Below are positions 8,587 through 16,331 of a DNA stretch of 64,000 bases, one piece after another. The notes beneath the pieces are model-generated. The model was not told the DNA's origin and made no database searches. It saw only the letters and a program-made list of their open reading frames with translations. The stretch is from SIG307 sp045596385. GTDB lineage: Bacteria; Bacillota; Clostridia; Lachnospirales; Lachnospiraceae. Each line of letters begins with the position of its first letter. Positions within the stretch are counted from its first letter, which is position 1. The position numbers and the translations under genes are program-made. The DNA lies in the NCBI GenBank assembly GCA_045596385.1, contig JAZOCC010000023.1, forward strand, positions 61,072-125,071, written 5' to 3'.

Positions 8587-9015
8587 ATGAAGATTTTGGT
8601 AATCAACGGACCGAACTTAAATTTCCTCGGAATCAGAGAACCGGCACAGTACGGTACGGAAAACTATGCTGCATTGTGTGCAAAGATTGAGGCGGCGGCT
8701 GCGGCTAAGGGCGATACGGTAGAGATTTTCCAGAATAATTGTGAAGGTGCGATTATCGACCGGTTACAGGCGGCCTACAGCGACGGTACGGAAGGTATTA
8801 TTATTAATCCGGGGGCGTACACTCACTACAGTTATGCCATTCGGGATGCACTGGCATCGATTACGGTTCCGAAAATTGAGGTACATATTTCTAATATTCA
8901 CAAAAGGGAAGAGTTCCGCCATACCTCGGTGACTGCACCGGTATGCGACGGTCAGATTGTGGGTATGGGAACCAACGGCTATTTATTGGCTTTGGAAGCG
9001 TTACATATGGCGTAA
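8587..9015 (+). CDS. aroQ: Type II 3-dehydroquinate dehydratase
   Basis: Dehydrates 3-dehydroquinate to 3-dehydroshikimate. The 142-residue product shows the type II signature from the first residues (LVINGPNLNFLG), the active-site Tyr in REPAQYGTENY, the NPGAYTHYS segment, and the catalytic His in EVHISNIHKREEFRH. AAGGAGG precedes the ATG. Length fits the dodecameric type II family. Confidence 0.96.
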   Translation: MKILVINGPNLNFLGIREPAQYGTENYAALCAKIEAAAAAKGDTVEIFQNNCEGAIIDRLQAAYSDGTEGIIINPGAYTHYSYAIRDALASITVPKIEVHISNIHKREEFRHTSVTAPVCDGQIVGMGTNGYLLALEALHMA

Positions 9016-9092
9016 ATCCCCGGATTTCGTATGTTTTTTTGCAGAACGGGTGAAAATAAAGCAAAACAAATGTAAATTTTTAAAATTTGGTA

Positions 9093-9121
9093 TTGAAAAA
9101 ATTGTCAGAGTGCGATACACT
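9093..9121 (+). promoter_or_regulatory. Promoter of efp
   Basis: TTGAAA (9093-9098), a 17-base spacer and TACACT (9116-9121), 31 bases upstream of the efp start codon. Confidence 0.7.
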
Positions 9122-9152
9122 AGAGAGTAGTTAATTCTAAGGAGGATTATAT

Positions 9153-9710
9153 ATGATTTCTGCAGGTGATTTCAGAAACGGTATTACTCTTGAAATCGAG
9201 GGTAACGTTTGTCAGATCGTTGAGTTCCAGCACGTAAAGCCGGGTAAGGGCGCAGCGTTCGTTAGAACTAAGTTAAAGAATATTAAGAGTGGTGGTGTTG
9301 TCGAGAAGACCTTCCGTCCGACGGAGAAGTTCCCGGCTGCACACATTGAGAGAGCAGATATGCAGTATCTGTATTCCGATGGTGAGATGTATCACTTCAT
9401 GGACGTAGAGACCTTTGACCAGATCGCTATGACTGAGGATCAGATCGGTGATTCCTTAAAGTTTGTTAAGGAGAACGACATGGTTAAGATGCTTTCTCAC
9501 AACAAGCAGGTATTCGCTATCGAGCCGCCGTTGTTCGTAGAACTCGTTATTACCGAGACTGAGCCGGGCTTCAAGGGCGATACCGCTACCGGTGCTACCA
9601 AGCCGGCTACCGTAGAGACCGGAGCTGTGGTACAGGTTCCGTTATTCGTTGAGAACGGTGAGACCATCCAGATCGACACCAGAACCGGCGAGTACATGAA
9701 GAGAGTGTAA
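9153..9710 (+). CDS. efp: Translation elongation factor P
   Basis: Binds between the ribosomal P and E sites and relieves stalling at polyproline. The 185-residue product has the usual three domains. The exposed loop HVKPGKGAAF carries Lys32, the residue modified in many bacteria. The C-terminal OB domain holds the family signature (TATGATKPATVETGAVVQVP). AAGGAGG lies ten bases upstream. In many Bacillota efp follows aroQ and a proline peptidase; here the peptidase is absent and efp has its own promoter. Codon use is strongly biased, as expected for high expression. Confidence 0.97.
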   Translation: MISAGDFRNGITLEIEGNVCQIVEFQHVKPGKGAAFVRTKLKNIKSGGVVEKTFRPTEKFPAAHIERADMQYLYSDGEMYHFMDVETFDQIAMTEDQIGDSLKFVKENDMVKMLSHNKQVFAIEPPLFVELVITETEPGFKGDTATGATKPATVETGAVVQVPLFVENGETIQIDTRTGEYMKRV

Positions 9711-9722
9711 TTCGTGTAAGCT

Positions 9723-9797
9723 AAGTGAGTATAGTATGTAACAGGCACTGAGGATTTCCTTGGTGCCTGTTTTCATACGAACGTGTCCACGACCGAG
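9723..9797 (+). repeat. Dispersed intergenic element, copy 1
   Basis: AAGTGAGTAT (9723-9732) and a 23-base block (9775-9797) recur with similar spacing at 15264-15273 and 15314-15336. The 23-base blocks agree at 20 positions and all three differences are transitions. In this copy the efp terminator lies between the two blocks. Confidence 0.45.
9740..9773 (+). terminator. Terminator after efp
   Basis: Nine-base stem AACAGGCAC (9740-9748) / GTGCCTGTT (9763-9771) followed by a short T run. Confidence 0.75.
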
Positions 9798-9814
9798 AAA
9801 GATGAGTTCATTGT

Positions 9815-10426
9815 ATGAAATTGATTAATAAAAATTTATTTATTGTTCTTACCCTAGCTTGGTGTGTCGTATTATGTGTAGTTTTGACTGGTTGTTCTAC
9901 ACCGGTTTCTTATGATAAGAAAAAAGTAATTGACAATTCAACAGCGTATATTATGTTATCACAGGTGTATCTTAATGATTACAAAGAACATGATTCAAAT
10001 ACAAGATATGACTATTCAAAAGGGTACAAGAAAGAAGATGGATATTTCATCAAATGTTATACCGGTGAATATGTTTTTTGTTTGGAGAGTGAAACATTTG
10101 ATTGTTCAAAGACGATAGAAAATACATATTATGTAGATGACCAACTCTGGGAATATGTACGAGTGAATGACAATTTTGTTGTCTTTGGAAATGTTAATGG
10201 GCGTGCTTCTGTTATTTACTCTGCAAATGATATAAAACCGTCATTTGTTGATGATCCAAACTCCATTGATGAACATATCTATGTCGAAAGAATTGCTGAA
10301 AAAATTATATTTTGCATCCGAGCGCTAAGGAATATGGGGGTTACCGAAAAAGAAAAACATTTGCAATTAATCCGAGTAGAGAAGCAAATTTTCTGCGTAG
10401 GATGTGCATCGAAACGGAGGTGGTAG
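9815..10426 (+). CDS. Putative lipoprotein, unknown
   Basis: A 203-residue protein with a type II signal peptide: positive start MKLINKN, hydrophobic core, and lipobox LTGC with Cys at about residue 27. The mature part is rich in Tyr, Asn, Asp and Lys with no recognised domain. The gene is visibly more AT-rich than its neighbours and uses few CCG proline codons, which suggests acquisition. The ribosome site is weak. It ends two bases before the next lipoprotein start, so the pair is likely co-transcribed. Confidence 0.65.
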   Translation: MKLINKNLFIVLTLAWCVVLCVVLTGCSTPVSYDKKKVIDNSTAYIMLSQVYLNDYKEHDSNTRYDYSKGYKKEDGYFIKCYTGEYVFCLESETFDCSKTIENTYYVDDQLWEYVRVNDNFVVFGNVNGRASVIYSANDIKPSFVDDPNSIDEHIYVERIAEKIIFCIRALRNMGVTEKEKHLQLIRVEKQIFCVGCASKRRW

Positions 10427-10428
10427 AG

Positions 10429-11421
10429 GTGAGAAAAAACGTTTTAAAGAATATATGTTATATTATTTGCTTCATACTGTTCTGTTTTTGTGGCTGTAAT
10501 AGAGAGGCAGAGGAATCAAAAAACACGCCAACTCCGGCACAACTGCTTGAGATTACAGGGACACCGATTCCGACGGTAACACCGGAGCCGACGAAAACAC
10601 CGAGACCGACCCGAAAATTGACCCAAAGTCAACAGTTTGAATTGGAGGAAAAGCAAAGAGAAGAGGAGAGACTTGCTCTTTTGGCTTCACCGACACCGGG
10701 GCCGGAGCCGTATGTTTTGTTGGGGACAGAAAATGAAGTAGAAGTTGGTGATATTGTTACAATTGGGGAGTATTGTCATGGACAGAATCCGGAGTATTCA
10801 TATTTGCAAAAATTTCCGGTAAAATGGCTTGTACTTGATAAAATGGAAGACAAAGCTTTGTTGATTTCTTTGTACAATTTGGATGCGTTTCATTACATTG
10901 AAGATGAGAAGTGGTTTGACTACGAAGATAAGAATATACCGATAACTTGGGAAGTAAGCTATGTGAGGCATTGGCTAAACGAGAGATGGCTACGGGGGAT
11001 ATTTAATGATACAGAGCTTTTATGTATCCTTCCAACAAAGGTACATACACCTGACAATCCGATATACGGAACAGGCGGAGGTGCGGATACAACGGACTTT
11101 TTATTTTTGTTAAGTATAGAGGAAGCACAAAAATATTTCTTTTCCGATGAGGCGAGACGTACGCAGATTGTTCCGGATGTAGAAATAGACCAATATGATT
11201 TAATGGCGTATACCCATTACTTAAATACGACCGACTATTACGACTGGTGGCTTCGAAGTCCCGGGAAAACGGCTGATTTTGCCGCTTTTGTCGGTCGGTT
11301 TGGCGATGTAAATGTGGAAGGAGAAATACTTGCTGCTGAATCCGTCTCCATTCGCCCGGCTATGTGGGTTGATTTGAACAAAGTGAAGGAAGTCGGTTTG
11401 GAGATGAATATTGAAAAATAG
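10429..11421 (+). CDS. DUF6273-type lipoprotein
   Basis: A 330-residue surface lipoprotein. I chose GTG at 10429 because GGAGG lies just upstream and the signal peptide then starts correctly (VRKNVLKN, hydrophobic core, lipobox CFCGC). After it comes a Thr/Pro-rich linker (about residues 30-60), a charged helix, then a DUF6273-like domain: VGDIVTIGEY, KWLVLDKMEDKALL, VRHWLN, WWLRSPG and the ending IRPAMWVDL. Function of DUF6273 is unknown; it is frequent in Clostridia surface proteins. The frame extends upstream inside the previous gene, but that part has no signal peptide. Confidence 0.8.
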   Translation: MRKNVLKNICYIICFILFCFCGCNREAEESKNTPTPAQLLEITGTPIPTVTPEPTKTPRPTRKLTQSQQFELEEKQREEERLALLASPTPGPEPYVLLGTENEVEVGDIVTIGEYCHGQNPEYSYLQKFPVKWLVLDKMEDKALLISLYNLDAFHYIEDEKWFDYEDKNIPITWEVSYVRHWLNERWLRGIFNDTELLCILPTKVHTPDNPIYGTGGGADTTDFLFLLSIEEAQKYFFSDEARRTQIVPDVEIDQYDLMAYTHYLNTTDYYDWWLRSPGKTADFAAFVGRFGDVNVEGEILAAESVSIRPAMWVDLNKVKEVGLEMNIEK

Positions 11422-11624
11422 TTTTTTATTTTTAGGTCAAATGCGTGGGCGTATCAATGAAATTATGGCTATCGAGGATTGATTAAAAAGGTCGATTTGA
11501 AAATAATCTAATCAGAATAATTCCTGAATTTTTCGGAAATCCCTTCCATGCATAAGAGCCGGATCTTGCGGAATACTAAGGAAGCAACTAAGTATATGCA
11601 TGATATGCAAATAAGGAGGCTTTT

Positions 11625-12059
11625 ATGAAAAAGAAGATTGTAAGCCTTATGGCAATGTGCTGTATGTCTTTGTTCCTTATGGCATGTGCCTGCGGTGAGG
11701 ACATGGGAACCGAGGATGTTACTCCGAGCCCGCAGCCGACGGTCACCACAGCTCCGAGCCCGACCACGGCGCCGACCACTACTCCGAATCAGAACAACGA
11801 TTCTGACATGAACGGAAATAATGTAGGCGGAACCGATACGGATGGTATCGGCGGAACCGGCGAGGACGGTCTCATTAACGATATCGGTGACGGTGTCGGC
11901 GATGTGATTGATGGTGTCGGTGACGGTGTGAACGATGTCATTGACGGTATCGGAAACGGGGTCGATGATATGACCGGTGGCAACGCAGGAACCGGTACCA
12001 ACGGAGCAGGTGCTGCCGGCGGTATGGGCAACGGATCCGCAGCAGGTGGTGCAAGATAG
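11625..12059 (+). CDS. Low-complexity lipoprotein with Gly/Asp repeats
   Basis: A 144-residue lipoprotein. Signal peptide MKKKIVSLMAMCCMSLFLMA ends at lipobox MACAC. The mature protein is all low complexity: a Thr/Pro stretch (about residues 33-56), then an Asp/Gly/Val region built from an 11-12 residue unit repeated about four times (GDGVGDVIDGV, GDGVNDVIDGI, GNGVDDMTGG), then a Gly/Ala tail. AAGGAGG lies upstream. The regular Gly-Asp pattern could bind cations or act as a wall spacer, but no function is established. It ends at a bidirectional terminator. Confidence 0.75.
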   Translation: MKKKIVSLMAMCCMSLFLMACACGEDMGTEDVTPSPQPTVTTAPSPTTAPTTTPNQNNDSDMNGNNVGGTDTDGIGGTGEDGLINDIGDGVGDVIDGVGDGVNDVIDGIGNGVDDMTGGNAGTGTNGAGAAGGMGNGSAAGGAR

Positions 12060-12088
12060 TAAGGACCCTATCCTTAAGGGAAAAGAAA

Positions 12089-12133
12089 AAGATGTCTCGG
12101 ACTTCGCGAGAAGTTTGAGACATCTTTCTTTTT
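12089..12133. terminator. Bidirectional terminator
   Basis: Stem AAGATGTCTC (12089-12098) / GAGACATCTT (12117-12126), extended by ACTT/AAGT inside, with T-rich tracts on both outer sides. It serves the lipoprotein gene and the convergent acetyltransferase gene. Confidence 0.8.
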
Positions 12134-12996
12134 TATTCTAAATTAATCCGGTAAATCCATGCATCGGAGCTTTCGCCGGTACATTTGTAAGGAAAAAGAC
12201 AGTGTTCCAGTACTTTCACGGAAATCAGGTTGCTTTTCCTGATTTTCGCGGAAACATAACGACATCCTTGGCAACTTGCAAAGTGCAAAACAGCAGGAAT
12301 GCACTCTTTGGCATAGCCGCGATTGCGATAAGGAACGTCAATTAAATATCCCAGCCAATAGCAGTTGGAATCATCCTCAGGAAGAGAAAATCCCACACGG
12401 CCTATTAGCTTTCCGGATTCTCGTTCATAGACACCCCAGAGTGCCAGTTCGTAAAGCGGATAGATGTTTTTTATATAAGCCCGATGTTTTTCCAGTTCCG
12501 TATCGTAGTCGGAGAGCTTCTCGTCCATAAAAACGGCAGTCTCCGGTTCGGTACACATGGCATAGAGGGCAGGAAAATCCTCCGCGGAAAGCTCACGGAT
12601 GATCAGGCGCTCAGTGCGGATAATAAAGGCAGGATAAGAGAGGGCGTGGGCATGGGTGCGGCTTAAATAGCCCGGGTCTACAAAACGAAAGCCCTGAACA
12701 ATCGCGTAGGCACCGGATAAGTTGTTTGCCGTTCCCGGCGGTTCATAACCGATGCATGGGATTCCTGCGGCATTTGCAGCAGAAACACCCTCCGGTGAAT
12801 CGGTAATGACAAGACAATTTTGCGGAGGAAGAGATAATCTATGAGCCATATCCCAATACAGGTCTGCGGAAGGACAAACGTCCCTTTGGTTTTGTGCAAA
12901 GCGTATGTTCCATTCCTGTAATTCGTCACACAGAAACGGCAGGTGATGGGTATCTTCAACCGATGGTGTAAAATCAAACAAGACTCCCTCTAACAT
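12133..12996 (-). CDS. Degenerate HAD domain fused to GNAT acetyltransferase
   Basis: A 287-residue two-domain protein. Residues 1 to about 115 resemble the core of a HAD phosphatase: strand EGVLFDFTP in place of motif I and CLVITDSPEGVSAANAAGI matching motif IV. The nucleophile-loop pattern DxDGT is altered to DFTPS, losing the second Asp, and the cap is very short, so phosphatase activity is doubtful. Residues about 125-287 are a GNAT N-acetyltransferase (RTERLIIRELSAEDF, YLIDVPYRNRGYAKEC, then KVLEHCLF). Start at 12996 follows GGAAAGGG; upstream residues in frame look unlike the family. Substrate unknown. Confidence 0.82.
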   Translation of the reverse strand: MLEGVLFDFTPSVEDTHHLPFLCDELQEWNIRFAQNQRDVCPSADLYWDMAHRLSLPPQNCLVITDSPEGVSAANAAGIPCIGYEPPGTANNLSGAYAIVQGFRFVDPGYLSRTHAHALSYPAFIIRTERLIIRELSAEDFPALYAMCTEPETAVFMDEKLSDYDTELEKHRAYIKNIYPLYELALWGVYERESGKLIGRVGFSLPEDDSNCYWLGYLIDVPYRNRGYAKECIPAVLHFASCQGCRYVSAKIRKSNLISVKVLEHCLFPYKCTGESSDAWIYRINLE

Positions 12997-13208
12997 AAAA
13001 ATTCCCTTTCCTTTTGGCTTTTTTCTTAGTTTATCACGGTAACACAGTCGTGTAAAGCCGAAAAAATGCGGTCGCTTCCGAAAAAAATGCAAAAAATTGA
13101 AAAAAACACTTGATTATCTTCGCGTTTTGTGTTTTTCTATTAGTATGGATTTTTATTAGGTAAAATGAATCCGATTCTATATGAACTGAAAGGTTGGTAA
13201 GAAGCATT

Positions 13209-14528
13209 ATGAAAAAGGTAGTAAAGTTTGGCGGTAGTTCCTTAGCCAGTGCAGAGCAGTTTAAGAAGGTAGGCGACATCATCCGTGCGGATGAGAGCCG
13301 TGTTTATGTAGTACCGTCTGCACCGGGCAAGCGTCATTCCAAAGATACAAAGGTAACCGATATGTTATACGGTTGCTACGCTCTGGCAGAGGCCGATAAG
13401 GATTTCTCCAAGGAGCTTAAGGACATCGAGGCTCGTTATAACGAGATTATCGACGGTTTGAAGTTAAAGATTTCCTTAAAGGATGAGTTCGAGGTAATCG
13501 AGAAGAACTTTAAGTTAAAGGCCGGCAGCGACTATGCGGCTTCCCGCGGTGAGTACTTGAACGGTCGTATTATGGCAGCATATCTCGGCTATGAGTTTAT
13601 TGATGCCGCAGAAGTGATTTTCTTCCACAGTAACGGTACTTTCGATGCAGAGAAGACCGATACCGTTTTATCCAAGCGTCTTGCAAAGGCGCCGCGTGCG
13701 GTTATTCCGGGCTTCTACGGTGCAAAGAAGAGCGGTGAGGTAAAGACCTTCTCCCGTGGCGGTTCCGATATTACCGGTTCCATCGTTGCAAGAGCGGCAA
13801 AGGTTGACTTGTACGAGAACTGGACCGACGTATCCGGTTTCCTTGTAACGGACCCGCGTATTATTGCTGATCCGAAGCCGATTACCACCATTACATACAG
13901 AGAGCTTCGTGAGCTTTCCTACATGGGTGCTGGCGTTCTTCACGAAGACGCAATCTTCCCGGTTCGTAAGGCAGGTATTCCGATTAATATCCGTAATACC
14001 AACGCTCCGGAAGATGAGGGCACCATGATTGTAGAGAGCACCTGCCGTATTCCGGAGTACACCATTACCGGTATTGCGGGTAAGAAGGGCTTCGTAGCGG
14101 TAAATATCGAGAAGGATATGATGAACGCTGAGGTTGGTTTCGGCCGTAAGGTGCTGCAGGCATTCGAAGAGAACGGAATTTCCTTCGAGCATGTACCGTC
14201 CGGTATCGATACCATGACCGTATTCGTACATCAGCCGGAGTTTGAGGGCAAGGAGCAGAGTGTACTGGGTGCAATTCACCGTCTGGCCGCTCCGGATTCC
14301 ATCGACCTTGAGGCAAATCTTGCATTAATCGCGGTAGTAGGCCGTGGCATGAAGTCCAACCGTGGTGTGGCTGCTCGTATTTTTGCAGCGTTAGCTCATA
14401 ATAACATCAACATCAAGATGATTGATCAGGGTTCCAGTGAGCTTAACATCATCATCGGTGTTCGTAATGAGGACTTTGAAACTGCTATTAAGGCAATCTA
14501 CGATATTTTTGTTACCGTAGCGCTTTAA
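13209..14528 (+). CDS. lysC: Aspartate kinase
   Basis: Phosphorylates aspartate, the first step to lysine, threonine and methionine. The 439-residue product begins with the kinase signature KFGGSSLA, has the FSRGGSDITGS substrate loop, the GAGVLHEDAIFP segment, and two C-terminal ACT domains (about residues 300-439) for allosteric control. The frame allows a TTG start at 13194 nearer to AAAGG, but the family starts at the ATG at 13209. It is followed 41 bases later by a DUF4867 gene. Gene symbol reflects a single-function aspartokinase; the feedback ligand cannot be told from sequence. Confidence 0.93.
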   Translation: MKKVVKFGGSSLASAEQFKKVGDIIRADESRVYVVPSAPGKRHSKDTKVTDMLYGCYALAEADKDFSKELKDIEARYNEIIDGLKLKISLKDEFEVIEKNFKLKAGSDYAASRGEYLNGRIMAAYLGYEFIDAAEVIFFHSNGTFDAEKTDTVLSKRLAKAPRAVIPGFYGAKKSGEVKTFSRGGSDITGSIVARAAKVDLYENWTDVSGFLVTDPRIIADPKPITTITYRELRELSYMGAGVLHEDAIFPVRKAGIPINIRNTNAPEDEGTMIVESTCRIPEYTITGIAGKKGFVAVNIEKDMMNAEVGFGRKVLQAFEENGISFEHVPSGIDTMTVFVHQPEFEGKEQSVLGAIHRLAAPDSIDLEANLALIAVVGRGMKSNRGVAARIFAALAHNNINIKMIDQGSSELNIIIGVRNEDFETAIKAIYDIFVTVAL

Positions 14529-14569
14529 TATAAACAATGATTAACTAAGAGAAAGCGGGGTATTACAAC

Positions 14570-15184
14570 ATGAAGATTCAAAACGTAACCGATGCAGCAT
14601 TTAAGAAGTACGGTAAGGTTGTAACCGGAATTGATTTTTCCGATATGCTTGCCGAGATGAAGAAGATGGAGATTCCGGCAGATGTCGTGTATGAGCCGGG
14701 TCTTGCAAACCTTGAGGCTTGTGCTTCCGCAAAGGACCTTTGCGAGAGCGTATACGGCGGTATGCCGATTCAGGTAGGTCACTGCAGCGGTAACAACAAT
14801 AAGTTAAACGCTGTGGAGTACCACAGAGATTCCGAGGTAAACATTTCCGTAGACGGTATGATTTTACTTCTCGGTTTAGAGCAGGATATCGAGGAGGATT
14901 ACACCTACGATACCTCTAAGATCGAGGCTTTCTTAGTACCGGCAGGTGTAGCGGTAGAGCTTTACGCAACCACCCTTCACTATGCTCCGTGTAATTCCCA
15001 GGCAGGCGGTTTCCGTGGCATTGTAGTTCTTCCGAAGGGAACCAACTATGACCTTGCTAAGCAGCCGAACAAGACTCCGGAAGATAAGCTTATGACCGCT
15101 GTAAATAAGTGGCTCATTGCGCACGAGGATGCAAAGATTGCTGGCGCATTCAACGGCTTAAAGGGCGAGAACATCACTCTGTAA
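14570..15184 (+). CDS. DUF4867 family protein, cupin-like
   Basis: A 204-residue cytosolic protein that I match to DUF4867 by its order of motifs: FKKYGKVV near the start, GMPIQVGHCSGNN, LNAVEYHRDSEVNI, YDTSKIEAFLVPAGVAVELYATTLHYAPC and VVLPKGTNY. The VPAGVAVELY / LHYAPC layout recalls cupin-type ureidoglycolate lyases, so a small-molecule lyase or isomerase is possible. Relatives are often near sugar or amino-acid genes; here it follows aspartate kinase, and a terminator comes after it. Function is not established. Confidence 0.8.
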   Translation: MKIQNVTDAAFKKYGKVVTGIDFSDMLAEMKKMEIPADVVYEPGLANLEACASAKDLCESVYGGMPIQVGHCSGNNNKLNAVEYHRDSEVNISVDGMILLLGLEQDIEEDYTYDTSKIEAFLVPAGVAVELYATTLHYAPCNSQAGGFRGIVVLPKGTNYDLAKQPNKTPEDKLMTAVNKWLIAHEDAKIAGAFNGLKGENITL

Positions 15185-15213
15185 TCGGTTGAACAGAACA
15201 TAAAAAGAGAAAT

Positions 15214-15252
15214 AAAAGGCGGCTCCGCGGATATTCCGTGGGGCCGCCTTTT
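15214..15252 (+). terminator. Terminator after the DUF4867 gene
   Basis: GC-rich hairpin with AAAAGGCGGC on the left and GCCGCCTTTT on the right, inner stem CCGCGG/CCGTGG, ending in four T residues. Confidence 0.8.
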
Positions 15253-15263
15253 GCGTGCAGGCA

Positions 15264-15336
15264 AAGTGAGTATTGAGCCGCTGACGCAAGCTCGCTTGCA
15301 GTCCGGTGGCGAAATACGAACGCGCCCACGACTGAG
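15264..15336 (+). repeat. Dispersed intergenic element, copy 2
   Basis: Second copy of the paired blocks found at 9723-9797: AAGTGAGTAT at 15264-15273 and the 23-base block at 15314-15336, block starts 50 bases apart versus 52 in copy 1. Here the interval holds a small hairpin instead of a terminator. Confidence 0.45.
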
Positions 15337-15376
15337 TGCCCGAAGGGCACGAAGTGCGTGGCAGGTGCAAAGCACC
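15286..15376. repeat. Cluster of tiny hairpins
   Basis: Three consecutive short stems: GCAAG/CTTGC (15286-15299), GTGCCC/GGGCAC (15336-15350) and GGTGC/GCACC (15364-15376), each with a 3-4 base loop. They fill the gap between two convergent genes. Similar clusters lie at 35.8 and 45.7 kb. Confidence 0.5.
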
Positions 15377-15390
15377 GCCTGCATGTATAT

Positions 15391-16239
15391 TTACATAGCC
15401 AAAGATATCAAATACAATACCAGTAAATGTACCGGATAGAAGAGGTAAAAGAAATACTGGAACTTCTTGTTGCGGATGTTGTGACCGTTGTACATGCCGA
15501 TCGGAACAAAGGCTAACAGTGCCGCAATGTTGGTACTGAGGAAAATGATACAACCGAAGAGAATCTGCATTTTTTTGTTTGTGCGGAAAAAATACAGTAC
15601 TGCTATGAACAGAATACCGATATAGCTGTAATCCAAGCGAGCCAAAACCGCAAGGACACAGGCGGCCAGAATGCAGAGAATCTGACCGAACCATTGTTTT
15701 AACGCCGCCTTTGGGGTGATATCCGTGGCCTCGAGGCGCTTCATTCCGTACAGCATCAGAAGGCCTAAAAACAGGGTAAATACCGTGTTCTGATACTGCG
15801 GATAGAATACGGATGCGGAGACACCGTTCCAACCGTAAATCGATGCGGCATTGGTAACCATTAGGTTAAACGGAATCTCTGCAACCAGTGCACAGATGCC
15901 GACACGAAGAAGGTAGCGCTTGTAGTCGGAGGTATGCATAAAGCCTTCGAACAGAAGGAATGCAAAAATCGGGAAAGCGATGCGTCCAACCAGGCGCATA
16001 ACGGTGTAGGTGGAGTAAAGACTCATATAATCGGCAGGAATGGCTTGCAACTGTTCTACGGTAGCTTCCGTAGAGAAGACAAGGCTTAAATACTCCGGAA
16101 ATTTTGCCAGCTTTGCATATACGAGAGTAATGGCCGCATGATCGATTAACATGGTCAGGGCGGCAAATATTTTTAAGAAATTTGCGGGGAAGCCGGACAT
16201 GGGCTGTGAATTGTTTGTCATAGTTGTTTGATTTGTCAT
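15391..16239 (-). CDS. TraX family membrane protein
   Basis: A 282-residue integral membrane protein with about eight hydrophobic segments. The opening FLKIFAALTMLIDHA, the segment RLVGRIAFPIFAFLLFEG and the later YSYIGILFIAVLYFF are the family pattern of TraX, named from F-pilin acetylation but common on Bacillota chromosomes with no conjugation genes nearby. GAGGAGG precedes the ATG. A membrane acyltransferase role is inferred from the family only. Confidence 0.85.
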   Translation of the reverse strand: MTNQTTMTNNSQPMSGFPANFLKIFAALTMLIDHAAITLVYAKLAKFPEYLSLVFSTEATVEQLQAIPADYMSLYSTYTVMRLVGRIAFPIFAFLLFEGFMHTSDYKRYLLRVGICALVAEIPFNLMVTNAASIYGWNGVSASVFYPQYQNTVFTLFLGLLMLYGMKRLEATDITPKAALKQWFGQILCILAACVLAVLARLDYSYIGILFIAVLYFFRTNKKMQILFGCIIFLSTNIAALLAFVPIGMYNGHNIRNKKFQYFFYLFYPVHLLVLYLISLAM

Positions 16240-16331
16240 TGATGTTTCCTCCTCTTTATGTTATGATTATATAGAAGTAAGGAAAGAATTTCAAGTAAGT
16301 TATTTTCTTTTTATAGATAAGGAGGCGTAGA

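Noticed and set aside
13093..13208. Possible lysine riboswitch upstream of aspartate kinase
   Set aside because: Only about 115 bases are available and none of the conserved junction features could be found.
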